A stretch of DNA of 64,000 nt from Actinernus sp. WN-2022 (taxonomy: Eukaryota; Cnidaria; Anthozoa; Actiniaria; Actinernidae), in NCBI GenBank assembly GCA_030867875.1, contig JAOWCC010000091.1:744001-808000 (forward strand), given 5' to 3'. How positions within the stretch are numbered: the stretch's first letter is position 1; each line of letters begins with the position of its first letter. Below are positions 32,141-44,638 of this stretch, one piece after another. Both the position numbers and the translations under genes were made by a program. The notes beneath the pieces are model-generated. The model worked only from the letters and a program-made list of their open reading frames with translations, was not told the origin of the DNA and ran no database searches.

Positions 32141-32682
32141 TAATTTTCTTTGAATCCCATAGCATTTACGAAAATAATAGAAATATGATTACAGTTTGAA
32201 AGTCTTCTATGAATTGCTCGACCCGCGCCAGAAACCCATTGCGCGGTAACCTTAAGAACCAATAGGAATCAAGCTAAATTTGAAGACTCAATCGCTTTAT
32301 TTGAATCTCGTGGTGTTCACAAGGTGGGGGTTTTCGAGAGCTCAAATTGCTTTTAACATGCAAGAAAATGCCTGTATTTTGTTCCAAATTAATGGTTTCA
32401 ATTCGATTTTCAACAAGGAACCAATAGTAGATAATCTGGAGATTGAGTACTGGAGAATTGACGAAGTCTTGGCCAACTGAACTGGCGAATGACGATATTA
32501 AAGTGAGAGAAAACTTTACAATGGTTACGAGCAAACTAGTAAGTATTACATTTAATGTTCATACTTTATAAACTAAAAAATACTACCTGACATTTGAATG
32601 CTGGATTTAATTTATCAGGATAAAATTACTAAATGAAGTCAACTGTGTATTCCTTTCATCAGAATCGGATCACAGAACTGCT
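32141..32682. other. No gene seen
   Basis: Short overlapping ORFs on both strands at 32274-32534 have no recognisable features. The stretch may include 3' sequence of the Crypton-like gene on the - strand. Confidence 0.35.
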
Positions 32683-34214
32683 TCAGTGGTTGACACTCGA
32701 CTGCAAGTTGATGGAAATATTCACTGGAGAGTTATTGAAATTTACTCCTGTGAACAATCCACTTACAGCTCCAGACAGAAAACCAGAGCAGCTGCTGTCA
32801 CCAAGACCTGTTGCGTTGACTGTATTCATGTCTGTCGCCGCCGGGTGAATTGCAGGGCTGTTGACAGTCACTTCTTTCAAGCCATGGCTGGAACTGGAAG
32901 AGCTGGCGCTGGCAGTTGTGGTAGCGTTGGATGCAAAGCCAGCCAATGTATTGGACGTACGACGCTGTTTATCGAGAGGATTGTGGCTGTAACTGGATAT
33001 TGACTCTGGGTTTGCATGACCTGTCAGCTCTGAAATTTCCAGCGGATGAAATTCGTCATGCAGGACCTGGATGACTGTTTTACGGCCACTGGAGTTGGTG
33101 AATTTGCCATCCAAAGAGGCAATGGAGGCGATTCTCTTCATCATTTTTCTCAGTGTATTAACGCCTACGGGAGATATTTTGTACCAGACACTTGACTTGG
33201 GGTTGTCAACTGGAGAAAGGAAAATGTTGCTGGGAACTTTGTCGCTTTTTGGCCGATGACCGACGTATTCAACAAAAGCCCGGTATGGGTCTCGCTCTCC
33301 GCCGTCTGTCTTCCAGATTTTGTTGTTATATTTTCTCGCACGTTTCCTCGCGCTTTCCTCATCTCCCTGGCGGTTCTTCGTTTGTCGTTCTTGGTATTCA
33401 ATATACTGATCAGTGATGGTAAAGTCATCCACTTTACAGTCATACTGCTCCTTGTTGGCTCTCATCTCGAGGTGTGTAACATTATTCCACCAAACAAGAT
33501 GGATTAGTGATCGCGGATTTTGTAAACCAATGGCTCCTGACAACCACATCTTCTCAATTTCTTCGTCTTCAACTGGCTGAGCAGCATTTGGCTTGTTTCC
33601 ATGGCCTTTCTTCTTCAAATCCTTTTTCTTGATGGATAGCATGTTGGCAACTTCTTCAAATTCTACGCCTGAAGTTTTCTCGATGTCGAAGTTGTCAGGT
33701 GTAGGAGGACATGGCCGCTCAAGGAAATACCTTCGCAGCCCGTTCCGGTAGGTTTGAAGGGTGCCTAGTTCATATTCTTTGCCTTTGTTTTCTTTAGTTG
33801 TCTGACGTATTTCAATGAAGAAATGTTTCAGAAGTAAAGGGGCTTCTTTCTTTGAAACTGTGTTTAAGCTGAGCTCGTTTCCGTGTTTTTCTTTGTACGA
33901 AGACTGTAAGCGGAGACCGAGGAAGATGTGCTTCTTTTCGTATTTTTAGACGACATGCTCTCTTTAAACGCCACCATTTCAGCTTCTGTGTATGTGACGA
34001 TGGCATGACCTTTATCAGCTTCAGTATTGTCTTCTCCAGCCTCTCCTTTCCGGTTAAGTTCAGACATTTTGGTTGCTCTTTGTTTTTGCCGGCGTCTTGT
34101 ACTTGCTAGCGTTAGTGGCTTTTTCAATCTTTGTAAAAAGTCAAATTTCACTTCGAAAGTTGGAAAATAGTCATTTTCCGTAACGATTAACTTATTTAAA
34201 GATCGTTCTGTCAT
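32683..34214 (-). pseudogene. Crypton-like tyrosine recombinase (DUF3504-type), one frameshift
   Basis: ATG candidates lie at 34214 and 34067. The N-terminal part (to about 33910) and the remainder are in different frames, so there is one frame change near 33910. After it the frame is open to 32683. The central core includes KEAPLLLKHFFIEIR and YELGTLQTYRNGLRRYFLE; the C-terminal domain includes the arginine motif NSSGRKTVIQVL and a LTGHANPESISSYS box. This pattern matches Crypton-derived proteins such as KIAA1958, QRICH1 and ZMYM2 (DUF3504). Cryptons insert by tyrosine recombination and lack terminal inverted repeats, and none were found here. A Ser-rich tail (~80 residues) follows. Broken unless the frameshift is an assembly error. 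Confidence 0.72.
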
Positions 34215-34404
34215 GTAGAGTCGTCTTTTGAAAGTTTTAAACGATTTTTGTCGTCTCTGTTCACGACAATAAAAATAAAAATAAAACGCGCGGGCTTCCT
34301 GTGCATCGTTTAATACAGCTTTTCAAACCGTTGAATTCCACAAAATATTAAACGCTTCGTTAGCCAATCAGCGCACGATTTTGAGTCGAGCTATGGGATT
34401 CTAC

Positions 34405-34490
34405 ATGATATTAAGATGATATTAGAGAACAGATAAATATCTGATAGTATCTGATATTCGATATTCTGCAGATATCGCACCTACATGGAT
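34405..34490. repeat. TATCAGATA dispersed repeat, copy 3
   Basis: Runs from ctacatgatattaagatgat through agataaatatctgatagtat to gatattctgcagatatcgca. It matches copy 2 at 26305-26370 in the same orientation and the flank of the 14.4-kb satellite in inverted orientation. Confidence 0.65.
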
Positions 34491-35285
34491 GAATGGCTCA
34501 CATTGACCAAATTAATAATTATCGAAGGGTCACCGAAAGAAAGGTTGCTTGGGATTGCGTTACTAAACACCGTCCTATCGTTAGTTCGGTGTTTTTTATT
34601 TCATCTGATAAACTGATAGATCCGTCAATCATTCAGTATTTTTTTTAAAGTCATCTATTGCATATGTTTTCAATTCAATGATATTCCGTGATACAACGAT
34701 TCTCCGAGTTCACGTGTGCTTTTAAATTGACACAAGAGTGCCGCGAACTTTGCGTTAAGTGTGTTTTTTATTGCGTTGTAGTTTAAAATGCACCACAAGC
34801 TTCTCAGCTTTACTGGAACATGATATATTCTACCAAATAAATATCCTGGAGTTTATTTTATTTAATGTGGCTCCGTTATCAAAGTTCAAGTCTTGACTGT
34901 GTAACATTTTCCGTGAACTGATTTGAATAATCAATGAGCTCCGCACTTTGTTTTACTTTGAGATCGCACCAAAAATTGTCTTCCTACCAAGCCAAATGTT
35001 TTCAAAGTTTCATTTCACTTACGGATCTGAATAGTTTCCACCTGATGTGAAAACTGGTTTGAGTCTATTCTGTCAAAGTTTTTGGATATTTTAATTTGTT
35101 GTCTGATTAATAATTTGCATGAGATCGTTTTGATTTCAGCTTCTTTGTGACGAGTTAATACAACATTCAAGTCTACGGGTATCCAGCTAATCTCTACTTC
35201 AGTTTAAGATATTAAAGTAAACTTTCATGGTTCTCAAAAGTTCTGTTTCTTAGCGATCTCACATAAAACACAAACATGCTCAGTC
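34491..35285. other. No gene seen
   Basis: About 800 bases, AT-rich. No ORF, repeat or splice pattern could be supported. Confidence 0.35.
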
Positions 35286-35535
35286 ATATGCCACGTCTTG
35301 TGTGTTCTTCAGCGTTCGTGTGGGTTTTCTTAAAGTTTACCTTCTTGCGGGTTGATCTTCTTGTGGAAAGAACTTCTTGCGGGTTGATCTTCTTGTGGAA
35401 AGAACTTCTTGCGAGTCTTAAGTTCTTGTGTTAGTTCGGTAATTTCAAGCGCAAGCTACATGGAATAACCTGTTGGCTTTTGGACACAAAAAGAAGTTAT
35501 TGCGTGTGCACTATTTTACGGCTGTACTGTAGTTT
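35286..35535. repeat. GCAAGAA dispersed repeat, copy 2 (inverted)
   Basis: ttcttgcgggttgatcttct recurs twice in tandem with a ~33-bp unit (35340-35410), followed by cttcttgcgagtc. The block ends in ctattttacggctgtactgt, the complement of the start of copy 1 at 13785. The element is therefore repeated in opposite orientation about 21 kb away. Confidence 0.6.
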
Positions 35536-35597
35536 AATTCTTTCCTCAATTATGTGCCCTCTGGAGTGCATTCAGTATGTTTATGGCTATACCTTAA

Positions 35598-36325
35598 AGG
35601 GATACCCGAGTGAAAAACACATTGGGGCTCAAAAGAATCTTCAACATGTTCTTTGTTCAGAAAATGTATTAAAATGTGATCAAACGTTTTTAGTATTAAG
35701 AACGAGCACCTCAAAGTTGGCCCCGCGAAGACATGGGCGCCGCCATCTTTGTTTGCATTTACGGAAGTGACGTCACTTCGTCCCACCAGCGTATCGCGGC
35801 TACTTGTCTTTGTATGATTTTCACACGCTCGGAATTAAAGTGGATATATTTTCATCGAGATTGCAGAGGAATTCTTACAGAAACCGGAATTATGATGAAG
35901 ACGACATTATGAGAAAAGTTCAGAAGACTGGGAGGAGGAAGAAAAGCATTGGGAAGGCGAGAAATTATCAGACGAACAACAAGGTCTCGTAACTGCCATT
36001 TAATAACAGCAAAACAACATGGTTTAAAAGACTCGAGTGACTTCTGAATAAGTATAAGAACTACAATGTATGTGAGGTACAGTTAAGGCGTTTATCATCC
36101 TAAAAACACCTAATAAGTGAGAGAGTGAGAACGCTGGTGGGACGAAGTGACGTCACTTCCGTAAATGCAAACAAAGATGGCGGCGCCCATGTCTTCGTGG
36201 GGCCAACTTTGAGGTGCTCGCTCTTAATACTAAAAACCTTTGATCAAATTTTAATACATTTTCTGAACAAAGAACATGTTGAAGATTCTTTTGAGCCCCA
36301 ATGTGTTTTTCACTCGGGTATCCCT
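35598..36325. mobile_element. 728-bp MITE with 194-bp inverted arms and TTAA duplication
   Basis: Arms 35598-35791 and 36132-36325 are inverted copies of equal length, nearly identical by eye, starting AGGGATACCCGAGTG. TTAA lies directly outside both ends (35594-35597 and 36326-36329). TTAA duplications are used by piggyBac and Kolobok; either could be the source. Each arm carries tgacgtca and a caaagatggcggc word, which look like CRE and YY1-type sites. The interior has no transposase. Confidence 0.88.
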
Positions 36326-36329
36326 TTAA

Positions 36330-37730
36330 TTATTTATACCATAACAATTTATATAACCCACAATTCAATCTGTGAATGAAAAAATATCAAAATTCTGAAT
36401 ATGCCCATGCAGCCAGTCGTTTCAAACTGTACAGTGTCTGTATGAAGTTTTAAGGTCATGAAAGTTTATTTTTAGTAATTGAAAAGTCTTGAAAACATCA
36501 TGGAGTTTCTGTGCGAATCCTGTAATATAGCAAACATTTGATCAGTGCATTGTTCTAATTGGCTAATTAAGCACTTTAATTAAGTATATCTCATCTCATT
36601 GATAATGTTTCCTGGTGCTTACTGCTTTTCCCTATTATCACAATGAATTAAAATGAATGGAAAAATCTCAAAAAGATGTTTAAGAGTACTGTATAGGCTT
36701 ATTAAATGGACGTTGGAGTTATATTAAGGCTAACTGAGAGTATTGCAATATAGACTATTTTCATTATATTTGTTAGTTCTTAAAATATCCCATTTTCCAA
36801 TTAGAGGTGATGTCAAAGTTCCAGGGTATCAAGTTAGGCTCAACGATCTGCCAAATGGCTGATTTTTTTAAGGCTAGATTATACTTTTTAGGCATTTGAA
36901 AAATGCAAATGCAGTCATGTGTTGATTGCGAAATGCTGCCAAGTGAAAAGAAATTGACCATGACAATTCCAAGAAAGAACGTTATTGAGCCAATGGAAAA
37001 AAGTATAGTGAACCTTGATGTGATTATTAAGCCAAATTGGCAGCACAATTTTGTTTATGCTTATGATGCAAAGTTTTATGCAATTTAAAATAAAAACTAT
37101 ATTAATTAATACACAGCTGCCAAAAACTTAACCCTTCTTTTCACTTGGCTCCAGGTTAGAGATTGAGAATTATATTTAAAATATGTTAGTTGAGGTCAAT
37201 GCACCAATGTTGGCTGATGAATAACATATCAATTTTTTTCTAGCTAATTTTGACATTTTCATAATAATCATAAATATTTAATATGCATAGGTAAAGTACT
37301 TATCTATGTTACAATTGGAAACTTTATTAATTTTCCTGTCGTTTTCTTTCCGGTTAGAGTGCACTTCTGATCTTCAAATAGTCTTTAAGACATTTTCTAA
37401 GGTTGTGCCAAAAATGCATGTATCTTTATAATACACATGTAAATTGTATTAGTACAACATTTACTATAATTAACATACTCCATCATTTGGAGGATCATGC
37501 AACTTTGAAGTGAAATAATTAAGTAATAATTTAAGTAGCTTTTCTTAGTTTCTCTCTGCTATACATTGTAAGGTGATTATAGGCTTTTAACCTCATCATA
37601 TTGTAACCATTAACATTTCGATTTTGAAGTTATTGGATGTATGATTGTATTTTTGCTTGCGGTTTTTGGAGTCGTGTCATTTAACAAAATATTTTGTTTT
37701 TTACTCTGGCGCTGCTAGGGCGCTGCTAGG
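36330..37730. other. No gene seen
   Basis: About 1.4 kb of AT-rich sequence with only short ORFs (for example 36903-37088). No recognisable domain or element ends. Confidence 0.35.
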
Positions 37731-37736
37731 GCTATT

Positions 37737-37811
37737 ATCACAGCGTCTCCGTAAATTTTTTGATCAGTTCTGACCTTTGCCACTAACAATGTGGGTCGGA
37801 GACGCTGTGAT
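37737..37811. repeat. Inverted repeat with 14-bp perfect arms
   Basis: atcacagcgtctcc (37737-37750) pairs with ggagacgctgtgat (37798-37811) across a 47-bp loop. Just upstream ggcgctgcta is duplicated in tandem. It could be a tiny MITE. Confidence 0.6.
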
Positions 37812-38109
37812 CGAGCGATAAAATAGGAGGCATGCGCATTAGTTGAAAGATAAATGTTCGGTAGATGGTTTTAGAGGGTTTAAGGCTATCGTCACGTCAT
37901 GAAGTACTCATTTTGCCTCTATCTTCTCTCTAACCGAGTTATTAATATCGATGAAGTATTGTTGACTCAGGCGAAACTACGGCGCCTTCCAGTCCACGAC
38001 TGCATAAGTAATTGATAAACTTGAAACACTTAGGTATCGAAATACAATCTGAGGTCAGATGTTCTAGGCGGACGACAGACTCTCATTACCATACTTTGAT
38101 CCTGTTCAT

Positions 38110-38466
38110 CCTATCTACGAGCTACGGGCCAAGATTGTGTGACAGACTTATTAAGTCCAGACTCCAGACTTTAATAACGAACGCTTATTTTTTAAGACTT
38201 TTCACTGTGTTGTCAAGACTCTAGACTTCGTTTCATTTCAAGTTCAATAGATGTGTTGTTATGCAGTCGTGCATTGGCCCAGCGCCATATATAATTCTCT
38301 AAAGATTGTCGCGGACTCTGCCAACAGTTCCACGACAAAGGATACAAATCGGAATTATCTACGGGCCAAGATTGTGTGCCAGACTTCAATTAAGTCAAAA
38401 CTCGAGACTTAACGAACGGGATTTTATTCAAGACTTTTCACTGTGTTGTCAAGACTCTAGACTTAC
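38110..38466. repeat. Tandem duplication, ~240-bp period
   Basis: The segment from acgggccaagattgtgtg, through aagacttttcactgtgttgt, to caagactctagactt occurs at about 38118-38228 and again at about 38360-38466. The copies are similar but diverged. Confidence 0.7.
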
Positions 38467-38924
38467 TAATTTAAAATTTACGGGATTGTGTTTCGGTTTG
38501 TTGAAAGACTTACAAGTATTCTATAGTCTGTTAATGTGCTTTTCGTTCTTTTATATAAATTATCGATCTGTTTTAAAGTGTCTGTGATGTCGAGTACATT
38601 TCAAACTACCAAGCGTGGTTGTGAAAAGTCCCACTCGTAAAGGAATACACTGGTTTCCTGCCAAGGTCAAATCATATTCGAAGTATCCAGGGAAAATTCA
38701 TGGGTTCGATTGTGTTTTTAATCCGCTTGAAATAATGAAATTCGTTACCCAAAGCGCATATGTACTTCTTTCATAAAACAAATAAACAATGAGAGCATTT
38801 TACTTCGACAAGCTACTAGTTCGACAAGTCCCGACGCTACGCTCGTTAAGTCAACATTTCCTCAAGGTCCTGTAGTATAATTGAAACCATGGACTCCGGG
38901 CTTTTTCGGTATCTACTCCTATTT

Positions 38925-40645
38925 TATTTATTTTTTATTTTATTTTATTTACTTACTTCGGCCATAATAGAAGATACAAAATAGAATAAAGTAAAATATA
39001 CAACAAACAAAACATAGAGGCCACGAGAACCAACACAGCGTTAGCCAATTACGTTGGTTTCCTATGAAAAATAAAATTACAATAAATGATCTAATTACAA
39101 TACCTATTTCAACCTAAAAGCAGCATTTGAGAGGTGCGGTTAACTGTCTTGCCTGGTGACATTTCAGACATACAGACTTCCAAGACCTAGGGTTCTCGAT
39201 GTCAAATACAGAAGTGATGGCAGACACGTAATATTTAAATAGTAATGATCTAAACTTAGGTAAAGAGATATCTGATTTACGCAGTTCGTGTGGAAGTGTA
39301 TTCCAAGTTCGGGAAGCTCTTATAAAATAACTATTTTGGTAACACAGGGTCTTGACATTAGGAATCTGATAAGTAATAAGATTAAGTGAGTTATCCATCG
39401 AACGTAGAGAGATGCTTATATTCACCCTGTTTACAAGCTTTGGCAAAACATCTGGAGCTAAGGTTACTAAACCGTGTTTTGCCTTATACAAGAAGATGAG
39501 GTCAAGGTATTCATACCAGTAACATAAAGGTAAAAGCTTTAGAGTTAAGAGTCTAGATTTGTAGGAGATGTCTGTTTGGAAGGGCAATAGGAGAATAAAC
39601 TTAGTAGCCCTCCTTTGTGTTCTTTCTATGTCCTGCATCAGATCGACAGTTTGTGGGCTCCATACTTGTGAGGCATAGGCAAGGTTCGACCTAACCAGGG
39701 ACAAGTACAGACATCGACGGGCGCTAGTACATCGGACTTTGACGGCAGAGCGTCTGAGTAGGCCAAGCAACTGGTTCGCCTTGGTGATCTGTTGACGAAT
39801 GTGAATGGACCATGTAAGGTCGGTACCAACGGTCACGCCTAGGTCTTTTTCGCTAGGAACATGGTCCAAAACTTGACCATCAATGGTATAGTTAGCCAAT
39901 AGGGGACTGCGTTTCCTGGTAATGGTTAAAACTTTACATTTCTTCGCATTGAACTTCAGCCGCCAAGAGCGTGCCCAGGTCGCCAAATTAAATACCTCAC
40001 CCTGAAGAATGGAGATGTCTGCTGCAGATTCCACTACCGAGAAGCATTTGGTGTCGTCAGCAAACATTGTCACCTCGACGGAGGACGAGATGATCGATAA
40101 TGGGAGGTCGTTGACATAGATCAAGAACAGAAGGGGTCCCAGAATAGACCCTTGGGGAACACCGGAAGTGACTGGAAGCGTGTTCGACATGGCGCCATGA
40201 ACTGTTACACGCTGCTGGCGACCAGAGAGGTAGTTCTTGAACCAGTCTAGCACTCCACCTGTGATACCAAATCGGCTAAGTTTGCGCAAGAGTAGTTTGT
40301 GGTCAACTGTGTCAAAGGCTTTAGAGATGTCGAAGTAAAGGACGTCGGTTTGTTTGCCCAAGTCCAGGTTTTGACCAATGCGATGGAGGACTGTCAGTAG
40401 CTGAGCGGTACAGGATTTGCCTTTAAGGAAGCCGTACTGAGCTTCAGAGATCATATTTTGAAGGTGGTCTATCAGACGATTGTAAATACAACGCTCCAGT
40501 ACTTTAGCGACTATGCACATCAAGGAAATGGGTCTGTAGTTTTCTACATAACTCTTATTTCCTTTCTTGTGGAGAGGGGTGATGTTGGCAAGTTTCCATT
40601 CAGTAGGGAGAGTTCCAAGCTTGAGTGACTTGTTAAACAGAAATG
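38925..40645 (-). mobile_element. 5'-truncated CR1-like LINE with open reverse transcriptase frame
   Basis: One uninterrupted - strand frame from about 40641 to 39114 (about 508 codons). It contains the reverse transcriptase motifs YRPISL, FLKGKSCTAQLL, YFDISKAFDTVDH, GVPQGSILGPLLFLIYVNDL and MFADDT, then thumb and C-terminal regions ending in a Cys-containing CLKCHQARQL. The endonuclease and N-terminal part are missing, so the copy is 5' truncated at about 40645, as is common after incomplete reverse transcription. A 3' untranslated region of ~190 bases ends in a TTTTA-rich tail (38925-38955 on the + strand). The intact frame points to a young insertion. Confidence 0.82.
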
Positions 40646-41390
40646 AGGTCTATTGATTCTCTTAGTTCTTTTAATTCTAGTGTTAAACAAGTCGTTTTAA
40701 ATCAACGCTTTTTGGTATATTATATGTTGCCAAGTATTTAAGCCATTATTTAAGCCATTAATATTGTTATTATTCAATTTTCTTTTTGGTATAAAATAGG
40801 GAATTACTTGTAAAACGATACGTATCTGTGTTATTGCGTAACAATTTTTAGTAAGTTAGCTTTTAATACTTGTTGTATCGTAAAGCGCTATGGGTCTTTA
40901 GGGAATAGCACTACATAAATCGATTGTTATTATTATATATTAGCTTTTATTTATGCGGCCGTTGATAAACAAACTCATAACGGTTAAGCAAACTCGTAAG
41001 GTTTCTCAACTGGCAATTTGCTGTTTTTAATTGCCATGAAGTGGCACTCGATCTCTTCAGCAATCAACAGTTTCATAGTTGTTTTGTTTGCGCAAACATA
41101 ACACAGGTACACTTCATTTGATTTCCCTGCTTGGTATATCATTGATTGCCCAAAAATGTCTTAGCAGGTGATTCATGTTAATTTCTGCTTGCCAAAAACC
41201 TCATAAAATACCTGTAAAAGAAGAAAACGCTCTAAACTGTTGAGCTGAAAATGTGTCAGAGTTTAATACACTTGATGTTACTAATAGTTATATCTACTTT
41301 TTATAACTACTTTATTAACAATTACTGTGATAAACAAAACGTATGTCACGTAAATAAAGTACTGAATCAGTAAGAGCATATAAAATGAAC
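40646..41390. other. No gene seen
   Basis: AT-rich flank of the truncated LINE. No supported gene or repeat. Confidence 0.35.
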
Positions 41391-41394
41391 ATTA

Positions 41395-44300
41395 TTAATC
41401 ATTATAATTATCATCATCATTGGATAGTGTTTCTGTATCATCTGTGCCACTCTCTGAGCCACTAGGAGATGGCGATGAATCATTGCCTGACATGGTACTG
41501 TTGGTGGCAGGATGTGATTTCTCTTCCAGCTCTTTGATGATATCTTTAAGAACTGTAATATATATTTGACCTTTTGACACAGTTCATCGTAGTGCCTTCT
41601 TCTAATTGTATGTAGTTTTGTTCTATAAGGGCTTTGGCCACATTCATAGCAACATTGTACTTCCCTATTCCTCTGGTTTTAACTGCTTTCCCACGTGACA
41701 TAGTTTCTTATAGTTAATGGCTCGGAATGCAACTTGTCCCAAACCCACTGCTACAATTAGTTGGGCACTATAATCTGATAGCCCAGATTCTGCATCTTCA
41801 TCACACGGTGCCTCAGCATCAGTGGATACATCTGAAATTAAAACAAAGTACAATTTATCAATTTTCATCTATTTACTGTATCACGGCCTACAAAATGTAA
41901 TTTAATAACTATACATGAGTGTATATCAAACCACACATGTATAACCAAGCTATAGTATAACCATAACTTCAATACAGTAATATTATAATCATCCACAAAT
42001 GCAATAAGAAAGTCAAATGTTTCAATTCTATAAAACAGCCGAGCTAAAAGATTTACCCAAAACTTTATTCGTTTAAAAAATCATTTAAAGATAGTGTATG
42101 CATCAATATGGTTAGGTAACACAACACAACTGCCAATTACTGTGGTCCCAAGGACTGCCTGGGCTTTATTAATCCCCAGTGCCTGAGGAGAGGGGGGCAG
42201 CTTGCATCTGTGTACAACACTACTACTCATGACAGACTCGAAACATGGCCATTGGCACAGTGGTGAGAGGTGAGAACTGTAATATTAAAATTTATATAGC
42301 AAATAAATAGTAACAACTGTCAATTAGATTTAATTGATATGTACCTCAAAGTCGTATCATTACTTATGCGTCGATTCTTTTCAAACGCCTATTGCTTGAT
42401 ATGAGCAGATATGGCAGCTAAAACAAAAGAAATCATTTGAAACAATATTTAATATTATTACGCCATCTGGAAGGACATTTATTTTTGGCAGTCTTTTTAC
42501 CTGAAGATTTCGAACAGAAGGGGAGTTTGTGGGACCTAATAATATTTATAAAAATAATCAGGGATACTATGCACGCTCTGATTAGCCTATAGCCATGTTT
42601 GCTGACAGTATGTAAACACGGTTTTGATGTCACATGGAATTATTTTATAAAAGCAGTAGAAAACCTTTTCCTATGTTTACATAGCCTGATATAAATATAT
42701 CAGCTATATGTAAACAGTACGGAAAATGTTTTCTATTAAGTATAGCATATTGTTGTTGGTAATATAATTCTAGCTACCTCTTCCAAAGCCAATTTCTTTA
42801 ATAGTTGCCAAAGGTTCAAGCGAGCCCACCATCTCAGATAATATCAAGGCGTTTTGATCTTTGAAATACACCTTTGCTTTTCCTGGCCACTGTTTACGAC
42901 AAGCATCTCATCACCTTGACTCTGCAAAACATTAATATTATATATATTTAAAGACAGCCTCAAAGTGGAGCTCCTAATACATGACTTGATATGTTACAGC
43001 ATGTTTGATTGGTTAAAGTGCCCATGCCACCCAAATACAAGTGGCAGTCAGATGAAAAAGCTATCCTTCATGGACTCGGCAACCAAACCCTCAAAAATTG
43101 ACTCGACAGAATGCTTTAAGGGCCCCTTTAAGGATGGTGCTCAATGGCACTGTTGAGTACTTACATGTAATGTAACTAATTAACAACTAACTTGTTATTG
43201 TATAGCCGCAGCTGTTCTGGGGTAATTTTTGCTTTGTCTTCCTTCTTTATTTTCGGTTTGCCCCCTTGTGGGTCTTCGCTAGTGGGTGACGGTTTCTGGG
43301 TTCCTCTGGGTCTCTATCGATTAATTTCAGGGCAACCCCTGACACACCAGCCTCTAAATAAAAATAAAAACATGATGAATGCCAGTGGTACCATTATAAA
43401 ATAAGCGAACATTCAAACCCTGGGGGGCTGGGTACTCTCACATAAGGTGGGCAGGGGTGATCGTCGTATCTTTTAGAGGGTAAAATCGTGATCTTGTAGT
43501 CTCTTTTAGGGGTAAAAGGACGAAAACCACCATTTTGTTTAAATGTATCTTTATTGGTGTCTGATGGATACTTAGTTCTGATATATCGTACCAGATATCA
43601 GTTCTGACTTCTCCATAAAATACTATCGACATTGAGAGCCTTGATGTTGTAAATAAACGCATTGATTTTCTATGTGTTTGTGAATTTTAGGGGTTACTCT
43701 TAAGGCTTGGCCTCTACCAAGCCATGCCTACATTGGTATCTTTTAGGGGTCAAATTCATTTTTTCCGACAATCATCCCTGCCCGCCTTATGTGTACCCCC
43801 CGGGATTCAAACAATCTACTGGACTTGCAAAGAAACTAAAATGAACCAGAAAGAATAAAGGATCTTCACATTTTATGTTGATGGCCCCTTAATAACTGTG
43901 CCCCCTTGCAGCCCAATCCCTAGGGCTATAAGTTATGCCCCTTTCACAAGAATACTGATAAATGTTCCTTGACGATAGATAGGGCAGCAGAGAAGTAAAT
44001 TGCACATAATTGTGATCAGTATACACATTAAAAAGAAATTTTGAGCATTGTATCCACCTACATTATACCAAAAGCGTGTACTTGGATATTATTTTTCACT
44101 TTCACTGTACTAGTGCATAACATTCAAGCGAAAGAGGACATATTTCTGAATTCTATGTATGGAATTTAGCTTGAAGTAAGTTTCAGTACCTTCAAAAAGC
44201 TTTCCTTCGTCTCCTTTAAGCCAGTTAGCCACTTCAGAAGGGCTCCAATCTTAAAGACATAAAAAATACCGCCTTTTAAAGACAAAAATGCAACCTCAGT

Positions 44301-44638
44301 TAATGAAGAATAGATAAACTTCGCTCAGCCTCAGTTTTAAGTTAATACTGAGTACGTTGTTTTGAGACATCGTAGAAAGTTCACAACTGAAGTATCTTGA
44401 AATATTTCTCTCAAGTGTTGGTAATTTAAGCAACTGACAAGAACTTAATTTTCAAAAAAAATCCTACCGTCAGAGAAACTGAATGGCGAATGCAGACAAC
44501 ACCACACTCGGATGCATGGCGCGCAGAAATCGGGTCAGACCGAGAAAGATGCGGAAAGACAATCATAATTACGATATGTAGCACTTTTAATTGAGTGGAA
44601 ATAACAAACTCACCTTCTATAAGCTTTTCTGATGCCAT
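41395..44638 (-). CDS. Candidate multi-exon gene with SAM-like N-terminus
   Basis: Exons inferred from GT-AG borders. Exon 1 is 44614-44638 (ATG, 25 nt, donor GTGAGT). Exon 2 is 44190-44249 (60 nt, phase 1 to 1). Exon 3 starts at 43353. Joined, these give WSPSEVANWLKGDEGKLFE then GVSGVALKLID, a pattern resembling a SAM domain. Exon 3 runs into a stop in this frame, although another frame is open (KIKKEDKAKITPEQLRLYN). Further possible exons at about 42786-42928 (VYFKDQNALILSEMVGSLE), 41660-41852 (DYSAQLIVAVGLGQVAF) and 41395-41580 (acidic, Ser-rich end) need splice choices I cannot settle. A MITE sits in intron 2. It could be a host gene or an element gene. The promoter is shared head-to-head with the CACTA-like gene, about 270 bp away. 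Confidence 0.38.
43414..43811. mobile_element. ~400-bp MITE with ~50-bp inverted ends
   Basis: Left end caaaccctggggggctgggt, then cacataaggtgggcaggggt; right end reads as the complement, ccctgcccgccttatgtgta then ccccccgggattcaaa. The interior repeats atcttttaggggt-type words several times. It lies in an intron of the candidate SAM-like gene. Confidence 0.75.

Noticed and set aside
32274..32534. Overlapping ORFs on both strands between the MITE and the Crypton-like gene
   Set aside because: Short, low-complexity peptides without splice signals or recognisable domains.
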